In this document: positions 24,556-33,493 of the stretch, one piece after another
How positions within the stretch are numbered: position 1 is the stretch's first letter
Layout of the letters: each line of letters begins with the position of its first letter
NCBI GenBank assembly: GCA_964500445.1
Contig: CAZCOG010000018.1
Coordinates: forward strand, 41,047 to 105,046
Length of the DNA stretch: 64,000 nucleotides
Direction: 5' to 3'
Source of the DNA: Persicitalea sp964500445
Lineage (GTDB): Bacteria > Bacteroidota > Bacteroidia > Cytophagales > Spirosomataceae
Program-made: the position numbers and the translations under genes
Notes under the pieces: generated by a model
What the model was told of the DNA's origin: nothing
The model's input: the letters and a program-made list of their open reading frames with translations, nothing else
Database searches by the model: none

Positions 24556-27500
24556 TCAAACCTTCATCCGCAAACTGACTTCCGTACCCTGTCCGGGCTC
24601 AGAAGTCAAACTGAATTGTCCCCGGATTTCGGCCGCACGCTTGCGGAGGTTGGGCAGCCCGTTGCCGAGCCGGGTGGTGGCCATGTCGAAGCCGCAGCCA
24701 TTGTCCTGGACCAGTAGCCGCAGTTCGCGGCCTACGGTCATCAGTTTGATCTCGATTCGCGAGGCGTTGGCGTATTTGATGACGTTGTTGATGGTTTCCT
24801 TGAAAATCAGGTAGATATTCCGGCGTTGTTCTACGTTCAGCCGCAGATCGGTAAAGGATTCGCCCACCTGCATCTGAAAATCAACTCCTTTTGCCTCAGC
24901 CATTCGCAACCCAAACTCCCGCATCCGGGTCGCCAGGTCAGCCAGGCCATCGTCTTTCGACTGGATTGTCCAGATGATGTCCTGCATGGATTCCGAGAGA
25001 GCGGTTGCACTACTGCTGATGCGCTGCAGTACAGGTACCGTCTCGGGGCGCACGTCGGCGATCTGCTGCTGGGCCACATCGCTGAAAATGCGGATACTAC
25101 TGAGCGTGGAACCCATATCATCGTGCAGGTCGGTGGCGATGCGGTTGCGGATACTTTCCAGATGCTGCCGCTGCCGCTCACGATAGCGGTATACGGCATA
25201 GAGCAGCAGTACTCCCATCAGCACGGCTAACAGCCGAAACCACCAGGTTTGCCAGAAAGCCGGGATTACCCTGAAATCCAGCAAGGTACCTGCTTCGTTC
25301 CAGAGGCCGTCATTGTTGGCGGCTTTTACCCGGAATATATAATGGCCCGGGGCCAGGTTGGTGTAGGTTGCCGTGGCATCGCCCGTTTCCACCCAATTGT
25401 CATCAAAACCAATGAGTGCGAAGGCATAGCGGTTTTTTTTGGGCTGGCTGAAATTGAGGGCGGCAAAATCAATATTCAGCGTGGTTTCACCCGGATGAAG
25501 ATGCAGAGGGGCGGCCAGACTTCGGGCTTCGTTATTGACGCGCAAACCGGTGATCGTGACCGGGGGTGGAATCGGGTTGGGACGCAGGTTGTCTGGCTGC
25601 ACATAATTGAACCCGCCCCGAAAGCCGATGAATAGCTCACCATGCGAATCAAGCGTCAGCTCCGTGGGGTGAAAAATACCTTCCTCGAGCAGGCCGCTAT
25701 CCTTTCCATAGTACGTAAAGGTTTGACTTTGAGGATCAAGTTCGTGCAGTTGGTCGTCGGAAATCATCCAGATATGCCCCCTCCGGTCTTCCTGAATCCC
25801 AAATACGTGTTCGGCGCGCAGGCCATTGGCCAGGGTGTAGGTACGGGAAATGCGTCCCGTGCGGTCGGCTACGGCCACGTAGCCAATGCCCGACATCCAG
25901 ATCCGATCCTGGCTGTCGAGCGAAAAAGTACTGTGCAGGCGGTCAGTTGGTTCTACGGGTGCCCCGTGGAGCTTGACGGGACGGGTGGTACCCCGCACCG
26001 GGTCCAGACAGAACAACCCGGCTCCGGTCAGTACCCATACCTGCCCCCGGCGGTCCTGCTGAATCCGCCGGACGAAACCCAGTTCAGCGGCGACGGGCAA
26101 AGGCCAAGGCTCGATACGATCCCGCGTCGGTTCGTAACGATACAGGCCATTCAGGTTGGAACCCAGCCAGATTCGGCCCTGCCTGTCCCGGAAAGTTACG
26201 GTGATGGTTTGCCGATGCCGGGTCGCAGGGGACAGGAACGTATCGAGGAATTCCCGCTTTCCGGTCTGCGGATCGTACCGGCCCACCCCACGCTGCAAGC
26301 CTACCCACACGCGGCCTTTCCCATCCTGGATCACGCTGTGGGCATCGGCCTTCCATTTTTCGGGACCGAACGAAACGGGTACTTCTTTGTCCAGGGCCCG
26401 GTTCCAGTGGTATAGCCCAGCCCCGCGCACGGCCAGCCAGTACTGTTCCGGTAGCCGGGTGTCGGGGCGTACCATGGCGACGAATTTGGAATGACCTTCA
26501 TTGACGCTTTGGGAAAGGAGTTTGCGGCGAAACTTGATAGCATTCGGATCAATCTTTTCCAGTCCCCGGTCGGTGCCGATCCACATAATTCCCGTTTCGG
26601 GATCGCGGTAAAAAGCCATGGCCACACCACCGTTATGGCTCATCCGGTCATAGGGATTTTGCTTAAAACCAAAGTACTCCTTTAAAGCAGGTACGTAGGC
26701 CGCCAGTCCGTTGTCTGCATCCCAGAGCCACCAAAAAGGTACTTTCCCCGCCAGCGTGTCGGCCTGTAACGCATAAATCGGTTTCGAAGGGAGCGACGAG
26801 TCGGCCACGAAGTGATTGGTGGAAGCATCATAGCGCCATAAGCCCCGGTTACTCGACGATAGTAAGGCGCTCGAGCCAGTTTGCTTAAAATTGCCAAACT
26901 GCACCGTAGAATCGGCCCGCCTATTGCGCCAGGCAAAATAGCGCGTAAAACGACCCGAGCGGAAGCCGTGGCGGTATATTTTTCCGGCATGGTTGATCCA
27001 AAGTCGCCCCGCGTGGTCGAGGTAGGGGTCTGCATAAGCATTGTCAGATACCGCCGGTAATGCGAACTCCTTTAATCGAAGGGTGTGGGGGTCGATGCGA
27101 TAGAGCCGGTACTTGGAAGAAAACCAGCCATACCCTGCCCGGTCAAAATGGACGGGCGAGGTGTAGTCGTTGTCGGCCTGTCCGTCGCGTTGAGTCGGAA
27201 GTTGAATGAGCTTGAACTCTTCGCGTATGGGGTCGAAGCGATGCAAGCCCTTATTGGTTGCTACCCACAAAAAGCCCCTTTTATCTTCGGTCAGCCCCGC
27301 GTTGACGACGTAGTTTCCCCGTAAACTGTTATCCTTAGGCTGGCGGCGGTAGTTTTTGAAATGCTGGCCATCGAAGCGGCTCAGACCGTTGCTGGTTCCT
27401 ACCCACAAAAAACCGCGCCGGTCTTTCAAAATGGCCAGAATGAAGTCGCCTACCAGGCCCTGGTCGGTCGTGAAATGCTCGAATGAAGGCTCGGGCCGCT

Positions 27501-27558
27501 GAGCCTTGGCTCCAGCCGCTATTAGCAGTCCCAGCAAAAGGTAGAATGCCTGCCGCAT
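24556..27558 (-). CDS. Two-component propeller sensor histidine kinase
   Basis: 1,000 residues. The start at 27558 (MRQAFYLLLGLLIAAGAKAQ) is preferred over the in-frame ATG at 27582, because a -7 box ends only five bases before the latter. A periplasmic sensor follows, built from regulator-propeller repeats (F-L-W-V-G-T-S-N-G-L-S-R-F-D, W-V-A-T-N-K-G-L-H-R-F-D, I-W-I-G-T-D-R-G-L). Next come a Y_Y_Y domain (Y-A-F-A-L-I-G-F-D-D-N-W-V-E) and one membrane helix. The HisKA_3 domain has the phospho-acceptor His812 in A-T-D-L-H-D-D-M-G, and the ATPase domain has D-N-G-C-G-F-D. It lacks the receiver and AraC domains of true hybrid systems and pairs with the LuxR regulator. Confidence 0.92.
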   Translation of the reverse strand: MRQAFYLLLGLLIAAGAKAQRPEPSFEHFTTDQGLVGDFILAILKDRRGFLWVGTSNGLSRFDGQHFKNYRRQPKDNSLRGNYVVNAGLTEDKRGFLWVATNKGLHRFDPIREEFKLIQLPTQRDGQADNDYTSPVHFDRAGYGWFSSKYRLYRIDPHTLRLKEFALPAVSDNAYADPYLDHAGRLWINHAGKIYRHGFRSGRFTRYFAWRNRRADSTVQFGNFKQTGSSALLSSSNRGLWRYDASTNHFVADSSLPSKPIYALQADTLAGKVPFWWLWDADNGLAAYVPALKEYFGFKQNPYDRMSHNGGVAMAFYRDPETGIMWIGTDRGLEKIDPNAIKFRRKLLSQSVNEGHSKFVAMVRPDTRLPEQYWLAVRGAGLYHWNRALDKEVPVSFGPEKWKADAHSVIQDGKGRVWVGLQRGVGRYDPQTGKREFLDTFLSPATRHRQTITVTFRDRQGRIWLGSNLNGLYRYEPTRDRIEPWPLPVAAELGFVRRIQQDRRGQVWVLTGAGLFCLDPVRGTTRPVKLHGAPVEPTDRLHSTFSLDSQDRIWMSGIGYVAVADRTGRISRTYTLANGLRAEHVFGIQEDRRGHIWMISDDQLHELDPQSQTFTYYGKDSGLLEEGIFHPTELTLDSHGELFIGFRGGFNYVQPDNLRPNPIPPPVTITGLRVNNEARSLAAPLHLHPGETTLNIDFAALNFSQPKKNRYAFALIGFDDNWVETGDATATYTNLAPGHYIFRVKAANNDGLWNEAGTLLDFRVIPAFWQTWWFRLLAVLMGVLLLYAVYRYRERQRQHLESIRNRIATDLHDDMGSTLSSIRIFSDVAQQQIADVRPETVPVLQRISSSATALSESMQDIIWTIQSKDDGLADLATRMREFGLRMAEAKGVDFQMQVGESFTDLRLNVEQRRNIYLIFKETINNVIKYANASRIEIKLMTVGRELRLLVQDNGCGFDMATTRLGNGLPNLRKRAAEIRGQFSLTSEPGQGTEVSLRMKV

Positions 27559-27586
27559 CAATCGTGTTTTTGGAAAAACCATTACT

Positions 27587-27594
27587 CAAAGATA
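27587..27594 (-). promoter_or_regulatory. Candidate -7 promoter element TATCTTTG
   Basis: A perfect TAnnTTTG match on the minus strand. Transcription would begin near 27581, which argues for the kinase start at 27558. Confidence 0.5.
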
Positions 27595-27701
27595 CAGCGG
27601 CAACACAGGAACAGACAAGCGCGCAGGGTCGCATGAAGATGTTATTTTTGCGGGCCCGTGCAACGCGGACAAAAGGACTTCTACCCAAGTACCCAAAACG
27701 C

Positions 27702-28742
27702 TCAGGCGGACCGGACCACCTGAGCGACACGACTCACCTTACTACTCGGTTTGAAAACTACTACCCGCTTCCTGACAGGCTTTACCGTCCGCAGGTAGTC
27801 GTAGATCGCGCCTAAATCGGTTTCTGTCATACCCGCATAAAGTGTCCAGGGCATTACTGTATTAAAGCCGCCGCCCGTCTCCGGTGCGACAAAATGCGCC
27901 GGGTCATAGGTTTTGAAGCGGTTGATAAAATCTGCTTTTGACCAGCGACCGATGCCCGTAACTGAATCCGGGGTAATATTGGCCGATTGCAAAGTACCTC
28001 CGAACATCTTGACCGACATTCCTCCACCAAAAGGAGCTAACCTGACCAGCTTGCCGGCCGTGCGCCGGGTATGACAATCAGCACATCCCGCCATTCGGGT
28101 AAGGTACTTTCCGTAGGCCGCGCCCGAAATCACTTCGGAGTCGGACAGCAGCGCCGGGCGGTGCGGCAGTAGTCGTACCCCCAGCTTTACCGGAATAGGC
28201 ATAAAGCCCTTGGGTACATCATTGGTCACCGGCTCAAGGGTGCGGAGATAGGCGATGATGGCTGCCGCGTCGGACCGGCGCATCTGATGGTAGTTGGTAT
28301 AGGGCATAAGGGGAAACAGTACTTTACCCGATTTGGTCACGCCCGCCGTTATGGCTCTGAGCAACTCCTGATCCGACCAGTCTTTGAGCGCGTATGGGGT
28401 AAGATTACGCCCGTAATAGCGGCCGGGCAATCCGTAGTTTTTGCCATATTCCTGCCCGCCAGCTCCCAAAGTTCCCGGAATGATCGGCCCGGCCAGTTTT
28501 GTCCAGTCGCGCTTTGAGTGGCAGTCCATGCAAGCCGCCACGTGATTGGCCAGGTAGCGGCCCCGTTCTATCAGTGCGGGGGTAGTTTGTACCTGAAAAT
28601 TTTCGAGGTGCCGGGTTCGGGATTTTTTGGGTTGCGAGCGGGCGGCATCCCCTCCGAAAGCCAGCCACAAACACAGAATTATTCCCAGGCTCCAAGCTCG
28701 ACTACCAATGCGAGCGACCGTTTTCGTCAAGACAGTATTCAT
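27702..28742 (-). CDS. Diheme cytochrome c, secreted
   Basis: 346 residues from ATG 28742 (a GTG nine bases upstream is less likely). After a signal peptide, the first heme site C-M-D-C-H is at residues 71-75 and the second is C-A-D-C-H-T-R-R in the middle of the protein. Cytochrome c folds surround both (P-L-M-P-Y-T-N and V-M-P-W-T-L as likely Met ligands). The layout is that of the periplasmic cytochrome subunits of alcohol/aldehyde-type dehydrogenases. The upstream porin-family gene ends 28 bases before it. It resembles the cytochrome at 7845-8825. Confidence 0.85.
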   Translation of the reverse strand: MNTVLTKTVARIGSRAWSLGIILCLWLAFGGDAARSQPKKSRTRHLENFQVQTTPALIERGRYLANHVAACMDCHSKRDWTKLAGPIIPGTLGAGGQEYGKNYGLPGRYYGRNLTPYALKDWSDQELLRAITAGVTKSGKVLFPLMPYTNYHQMRRSDAAAIIAYLRTLEPVTNDVPKGFMPIPVKLGVRLLPHRPALLSDSEVISGAAYGKYLTRMAGCADCHTRRTAGKLVRLAPFGGGMSVKMFGGTLQSANITPDSVTGIGRWSKADFINRFKTYDPAHFVAPETGGGFNTVMPWTLYAGMTETDLGAIYDYLRTVKPVRKRVVVFKPSSKVSRVAQVVRSA

Positions 28743-28770
28743 GGCAGGCACTAGTTACAAAGCCGTTCAT

Positions 28771-29472
28771 TTAAAACCCGAATCCGACCGTCAGCTGCCA
28801 GAGTGAAGAGCGTGGCGAAAGGCCAGACTGCGCATCCCGTTCAGTAGTTGGTGAAGAAGTTTTCGCCAATCCGCCCTCGCGCCGAAGATCCAGCTGCATC
28901 CCGCCGAAAGTAAGCCCGATGCCTGCCTGGTAGCCAAATTGCGTTTGTCGGACCGTCTGGCGAACGGATTGGCTGGTATATTCACGTAAGGCGTTTTTCA
29001 AATCGCCATCTACTACCCGCAGCGACGCCATGGGACCGGCATTCAGGCGCAGGGGGCCGAGCCGAACGCCCAGCAGCAGCGGCAGGTCGATCGTACCGAC
29101 TTTGGCGTCGAAGGATCGGGTGGCCAGTCCCTGCCGAATAAGGTCGATTTTGCCGCCTTTCATCGAAAAAAGCAGTTCCGGCTGCACAAAAAGCTTATTG
29201 CCGAAACGGGCAAAAACTCCACCGACAAGGCCCGTACTGTGGCTATCGTTTTGCTGAAAGAAATCATATACTACGTTGCCACCCGATAAAACGGGCAGAC
29301 CGTCGGTGCCGAGCCGGGGTGTTTGGTAGGACAATTCGCCGAGTTTGGTAAAATTGGCTCCGAATCGGATACCGCAGGTTATTCTTTTGGGGGAGGTTTG
29401 CGCAGCTGCGGAGAAAGCAAGGAGAAGCAGGAGCGCACCGCAGTTCAGCAAAGTCAGTAGTTGATTTTTCAT
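28771..29472 (-). CDS. Porin-family outer-membrane beta-barrel (PorT-like fold)
   Basis: 233 residues with signal peptide MKNQLLTLLNCGALLLLLAF and mature start after AAAQ. The opening G-I-R-F-G-A-N-F-T-K-L-G is the hallmark of Bacteroidota 'outer membrane protein beta-barrel' (PorT-type) proteins. Later strands include G-G-V-F-A-R-F-G-N-K-L-F-V-Q-P-E-L-L-F-S, I-D-L-P-L-L-L-G-V-R-L and a terminal L-T-V-G-F-G-F. The role is unknown. It starts in the context ATCGCCATGAAA and is probably co-transcribed with the cytochrome gene 28 bases downstream. Confidence 0.85.
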   Translation of the reverse strand: MKNQLLTLLNCGALLLLLAFSAAAQTSPKRITCGIRFGANFTKLGELSYQTPRLGTDGLPVLSGGNVVYDFFQQNDSHSTGLVGGVFARFGNKLFVQPELLFSMKGGKIDLIRQGLATRSFDAKVGTIDLPLLLGVRLGPLRLNAGPMASLRVVDGDLKNALREYTSQSVRQTVRQTQFGYQAGIGLTFGGMQLDLRREGGLAKTSSPTTERDAQSGLSPRSSLWQLTVGFGF

Positions 29473-29818
29473 GGCGATTTTTTAGTTTTTGTTCACCACA
29501 AAATTGGGAGAGCCGAACGGCTCACGAAACTACCTTACGTGCAGACTGCGCGTTTGCTTCTCTCAACTGCTTCAAATAGCTCTTGAATTGCTCCCATCCC
29601 AGCCAGGCTGGCAGAAACAAATTCTATCTCAGATGTCACGGACATTGCTATTCAATGACAGGTCAGGTACTTTCAGAATTTGTTTTTTTACCGGGTTCAT
29701 GCGGCCTTTTTCGCAATTCGTACGTCTTTTTCCCCAATTCGTGCAGCCCTGGCACGGTTAGGCGTTGTCAGGCCGGTACTTTTATAGGGTTAAAAAACAC
29801 GTAGCTATTTCTGGCTGT
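29473..29818. promoter_or_regulatory. Divergent control region of barrel gene and LytS/LytTR operon
   Basis: This separates the minus-strand barrel gene (start 29472) from the plus-strand kinase (start 29819). It carries the direct repeat at 29714-29742. No open frame here looks coding and no exact TAnnTTTG was seen. Confidence 0.45.
29714..29742 (+). promoter_or_regulatory. Candidate LytTR operator: direct repeat with 21-bp period
   Basis: CAATTCGT occurs at 29714-29721 and 29735-29742. The CTTTTTC run just before each copy is also repeated. Period and spacer (13 bases) equal those of the repeat before the other LytTR operon (11844-11872), and the core TTCG is common to both. It ends 76 bases before the kinase ATG at 29819. 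Confidence 0.5.
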
Positions 29819-30883
29819 ATGAATTTGCATTTTCCCCGGCCTCTTTTCACACGTCAGGAACTCTGGTACCATGCCGTGATGATTCCTGTGCTCTTTCCGG
29901 CGGGTAATTATCTATTCCTGGGCGAACGCTACTTCACCAATCCGGCCCTTTTTAGCTGGGGTACTTTGCTGGTGGCTGTCTTGTACGTGCTGTCACTGGT
30001 GGTTCTGACGGCCGTGGTGAAGATTATCTTTCAACGGTTTCCGGAGGAGCATCAGGTGCGGCAGCGAAACATTACCGCGCTGCTGGCCGTCACGACGCTC
30101 ACCGTAGGTCTGGCGGTGTTCGACGTCTGGGCATACAGTCGGTTTCGTATATTCGAGCGGTCGTTTACCTGGGATACCGTGCGGGAGGTAGTCGTGTTGG
30201 GCATTGTATTCGATTTATTGCTGTGTTTCGTATTGGGCATCCAGTATACCTATAGCCGCTGGCAGGAAAACCAAACCGAAAAAGAACAGCTGAAACGGGC
30301 CGCTCTGCAACAGGATTTTGACGCACTCAAGCAGCAGGTCAACCCGCACTTCTTGTTTAATTCACTTACGTCACTATCGGTACTTATCGGGCAGGACCAG
30401 CGGGAAGCGGGGCTGTTCGTGGATCATTTGTCAAAAGTCTACCGCTATCTTTTGGGAACCAGCCGCCAACCACTGACGACGCTTGCCAGCGAATTGACTT
30501 TTCTCAATTCTTACGGTTATTTGCTCAAAACACGCTACCAATCTGCCATTTCAATCAGCGTAGCCGTGGACACCGTCTGGCGGTCGGCTAATTTGCCACC
30601 GCTATCGCTGCAACTACTGCTCGACTACGCCACAAAGTACAATATAGTCAGCGTACAAAAGCCGCTCAGCATCCGCCTCGACATGACCCCTGCGGGCGAA
30701 CTGCGGGTGCAGTACAACCGTCAGCCGCGTCGGCTGCTGGTCCGCTCGGCGACCGACGAACTGGCGACCCTGCTGGCCAAGTATGCTGCCTTGTCGGCAC
30801 AGATGGTGGTGGTGACCGAGGATGAGCACTATTTTACCATACTACTTCCGTTGCTGGCGGAAGGCACTGTCGTTACTTCCTGA
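29819..30883 (+). CDS. LytS-like histidine kinase with degenerate ATP-binding domain
   Basis: 354 residues from ATG 29819; four membrane segments, a linker helix, then the LytS-type kinase domain. The phospho-acceptor motif N-P-H-F-L-F-N is intact (His177). The ATP site is not: the N-box L-V-E-N-A-V-K-H-N of its paralogues reads L-L-D-Y-A-T-K-Y-N (Tyr270 replaces the key Asn). The G-box (G-x-G-L-x-N-I) is replaced by D-E-L-A-T-L-L, without glycine. It probably cannot bind ATP and may act as a pseudokinase partner or phospho-acceptor. Its TGA overlaps the ATG of the next kinase by one base. Confidence 0.85.
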   Translation: MNLHFPRPLFTRQELWYHAVMIPVLFPAGNYLFLGERYFTNPALFSWGTLLVAVLYVLSLVVLTAVVKIIFQRFPEEHQVRQRNITALLAVTTLTVGLAVFDVWAYSRFRIFERSFTWDTVREVVVLGIVFDLLLCFVLGIQYTYSRWQENQTEKEQLKRAALQQDFDALKQQVNPHFLFNSLTSLSVLIGQDQREAGLFVDHLSKVYRYLLGTSRQPLTTLASELTFLNSYGYLLKTRYQSAISISVAVDTVWRSANLPPLSLQLLLDYATKYNIVSVQKPLSIRLDMTPAGELRVQYNRQPRRLLVRSATDELATLLAKYAALSAQMVVVTEDEHYFTILLPLLAEGTVVTS

Positions 30884-32022
30884 TGCTGATCAATTCGCTT
30901 CATATTACTTCTTTTCCCGCGCCCACCAAGCAATTCCGCTGGCAGTTACTGTTGATCCTGCCCTGGTTCATCCCGCTGATCACCTACCTCCTGCTGGGGC
31001 CTACGTACCTAAGCGAGTGGTCGATTTTCGTGGGAGCCACGACCCTGAACGCAGCACTAGCGGTGAGTTGCCAGTGGCTGCTTGATGTGCTCACCAAGCG
31101 CGTGACGGCCCGCTATCCGGGACTACACCAAACCGGCCAGCGGCTGGGGTTGTTACTGCTAGCTTTCATGACGGTCACTCCTGTATTTATCTTAGGGGCG
31201 CTGTGGGGCTACACCCATTTTCACTGGTTTGGCTACGAGCCAAAGCCCGGTATTATTCCTCGCATTCTTCTCTTCAATGTATTGGCTAATATCCTATCAG
31301 TGGGAGCATTCGAAAGCTTGTATTCTCTTACAAAATGGCGGGAGAATATGCAGGAAAAGGAGCAACTCAAAAAGGCCAACCTACAGAGCCAGTACGAGAG
31401 CCTGAAGAACCAGGTGAACCCCCATTTCTTATTCAATACCCTCAATACCTTATCATCGCTTATTGCCGACGAGCCAAAACGAGCCGAAACTTTTGTGGAT
31501 GAGATGGCGAAGGTATATCGCTATCTGCTACAGACCAACCGCAGCACGGCCGACCAGGAGGGCGAACTTACTACCCTGGCCGCCGAATTGCGCTTCATCG
31601 ATTCGTATTTCCATCTGCTCAAAACCCGTTACGGAGCGGGAATCGAGCTGGAGGTGACTGTGCAGGACGAAGATTTGTCCGATTTACTCCCTCCCCTGAC
31701 CCTACAAATGCTGGTAGAAAACGCCGTAAAGCATAATGTGATTCATCCCGAACGTCCCTTGCTGATCGAGATCAAGTCTGTTGCGGGCGGCTGGCTTCTG
31801 GTCCGGAATAATCTGCAACACAAAACTACCCGTGCCGAACGCCGCACGGTACAAAGCAACCAGGTCGGATTGAACAATATATTGGACAAGTACCGGCTGC
31901 TGGCTCAACGGCGGGCCGATTCTATTTCCGGCGATATCAGCATTGAGAAGAGCGACACCCACTTTGCCCTGCTTTTGCCTTTATTAAATCAAACTCGAAT
32001 CAGTAAAACTACCCTGTCATGA
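30883..32022 (+). CDS. LytS-type sensor histidine kinase
   Basis: 379 residues: four N-terminal membrane segments, linker helix (KEQLKKANLQSQYESLKNQ), phospho-acceptor motif N-P-H-F-L-F-N-T-L-N-T-L, intact N-box L-V-E-N-A-V-K-H-N and G-box N-Q-V-G-L-N-N-I. Start and stop overlap the genes on both sides (TGATG in front, ATGA behind), so the three genes are translationally coupled. This is the catalytically competent kinase of the locus. The signal is not deducible; the sensor is membrane-embedded with hardly any periplasmic part. Confidence 0.92.
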   Translation: MLINSLHITSFPAPTKQFRWQLLLILPWFIPLITYLLLGPTYLSEWSIFVGATTLNAALAVSCQWLLDVLTKRVTARYPGLHQTGQRLGLLLLAFMTVTPVFILGALWGYTHFHWFGYEPKPGIIPRILLFNVLANILSVGAFESLYSLTKWRENMQEKEQLKKANLQSQYESLKNQVNPHFLFNTLNTLSSLIADEPKRAETFVDEMAKVYRYLLQTNRSTADQEGELTTLAAELRFIDSYFHLLKTRYGAGIELEVTVQDEDLSDLLPPLTLQMLVENAVKHNVIHPERPLLIEIKSVAGGWLLVRNNLQHKTTRAERRTVQSNQVGLNNILDKYRLLAQRRADSISGDISIEKSDTHFALLLPLLNQTRISKTTLS

Positions 32023-32828
32023 ACGCATTGATTATCGAAGACGAAGAATTAGCCGCGCGCAAACTGCGCAAGTTAGTGGCCGAAGTGGACCCGACCCTGA
32101 GTATATTGGGCGTGACAAGCAGCATCGAAGACTCAGTAGAGTGGCTGCAGGAAAATCCTGTGCCCGACCTGATTTTCATGGACATCGAGCTGGCTGACGG
32201 GCAAAGTTTCGAGATATTCGAGCAAGTGGAAGTCAAAAGCCGGGTGATTTTTACGACTTCCTACGATGAGTACGCTTTGCAGGCTTTCAAGGTCAACAGC
32301 ATCGACTACCTTCTAAAACCTATTCAGAAAGAAGACTTGCTGCGAAGCCTGACCAAACTCCGGAGCCTTGCATCAGGAGGCGAGCGCTCCGACGAACCGT
32401 CTGCGCATCCGACGCTCGCGATCGAGAAACTACTGCGCGAATTGCAGGCAGGCGGCAATCCGGCCTGGTCCGGCCTGACGGGCAAAGAGTATCGCAAGCG
32501 TTTTCTGGTCAAGCAAGGCCAAAAGCTTCTGTCGGTCGAGGTGAGCGACATTCTTTATTTCTATACCGATGAGCGGTTCAGCTTTTTCCGCACCCGTACG
32601 GGACAAAAATTCCTGGTGGACTACACCCTAGACGAACTCGCTGATTCGCTCGACCCGGCTCATTTCTTCCGCATCAATCGGGGCGTTATCCTTACGCACA
32701 GTGCCGTGGAGCAGATCCAGCCTTACTTCGGCAATCGGCTCGCACTCACCCTCAAGCCGGTTTTTGAAAAAGAAGCGCTTGTCAGCCGGGAGAAAGTGAG
32801 CGATTTTAAGCGGTGGATGGGAAAATGA
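32019..32828 (+). CDS. LytTR-family response regulator
   Basis: 269 residues. The receiver has I-I-E-D-E-E, phospho-acceptor Asp55 in F-M-D-I-E-L-A-D-G, F-T-T-S-Y-D and L-L-K-P-I. The LytTR DNA-binding domain follows a short linker: R-F-L-V-K-Q-G-Q-K-L-L-S-V, D-I-L-Y-F-Y, F-F-R-I-N-R-G, then L-V-S-R-E-K-V-S-D-F-K-R-W-M. It is clearly a paralogue of 12955-13752. It overlaps the preceding kinase by four bases and probably binds the 21-bp-period direct repeat at 29714-29742. Confidence 0.92.
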   Translation: MNALIIEDEELAARKLRKLVAEVDPTLSILGVTSSIEDSVEWLQENPVPDLIFMDIELADGQSFEIFEQVEVKSRVIFTTSYDEYALQAFKVNSIDYLLKPIQKEDLLRSLTKLRSLASGGERSDEPSAHPTLAIEKLLRELQAGGNPAWSGLTGKEYRKRFLVKQGQKLLSVEVSDILYFYTDERFSFFRTRTGQKFLVDYTLDELADSLDPAHFFRINRGVILTHSAVEQIQPYFGNRLALTLKPVFEKEALVSREKVSDFKRWMGK

Positions 32829-33012
32829 AGTCGTAGCATAGAGCGGCTTCATCCGCCAAAAAGCACAGTTCAGACACTACTTCTTCCAATTAGTATATAC
32901 CTAGGTTTCATCCCCCCCTTCCAGCCCCCAACTTTGCATCACCGGAGGACGGAATACCCGGACTAACGGATTAAAAAATCAAACGTATTACTACCAAAAA
33001 ATCATTTTAGCC

Positions 33013-33447
33013 ATGAAAAATTACCTGTACTTCCGCCGCATCACCCTGCTCATGCTCCTTGCTACTGCCGCACTCACATCCTGCAAAAAGGATAAAGACG
33101 CCGTGGCTCCCGACGCCGCTACTTCCGTAGCCGGAAACTACACCTACTCTGAGCTCACATTTAACGGCAACACCCTGCCCGCCGCCGAAACCAACCTGAA
33201 AGGTAGTATCAGCCTCACCCGGCAAACGGCCACGCAGGTGACGATCAACGTCAACCTTCGCAGCAAAAGCGACAACTCGGAATTCATCGTCGAAAACGTG
33301 GATGGCGTTGAAGTAGCCGACCTGGGCAGCGGCAGCTACGGCTTACGTTACGACAGCGAAGAATTCGCCCAAGTGAAAGGTAACAAACTGACGCTGAAAG
33401 GTGTGGACGAAGATGGAGTAACTTTCACAATTACCGCCACGAAGTAA
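33013..33447 (+). CDS. Small putative lipoprotein
   Basis: 144 residues, start in TTTTAGCCATGAAA, lipobox AALTSC followed by Lys-rich KKDKD. The mature part is a single beta-rich domain (G-N-Y-T-Y-S-E-L-T-F-N-G, then I-S-L-T-R-Q-T-A-T-Q-V-T-I-N-V) of the lipocalin-like type common in Bacteroidota. Function unknown. A second small lipoprotein follows after 46 bases, probably in the same transcript, which ends at the terminator 33812-33841. Confidence 0.75.
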   Translation: MKNYLYFRRITLLMLLATAALTSCKKDKDAVAPDAATSVAGNYTYSELTFNGNTLPAAETNLKGSISLTRQTATQVTINVNLRSKSDNSEFIVENVDGVEVADLGSGSYGLRYDSEEFAQVKGNKLTLKGVDEDGVTFTITATK

Positions 33448-33493
33448 TCCACCAACAACGTTTGCCGTACAAATTTAATAAATCAAGAAAGCC

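Noticed and set aside
25642..26415. 257-codon plus-strand frame antisense to the propeller kinase
   Set aside because: The minus-strand kinase is unmistakable here. The antisense frame is a by-product of its codon use and has no motifs.
24556..27558. Repeated sequence blocks that might suggest a CRISPR or tandem DNA repeat
   Set aside because: These are degenerate protein-level propeller repeats, not conserved DNA repeats. No regular repeat-spacer array exists anywhere in the window.
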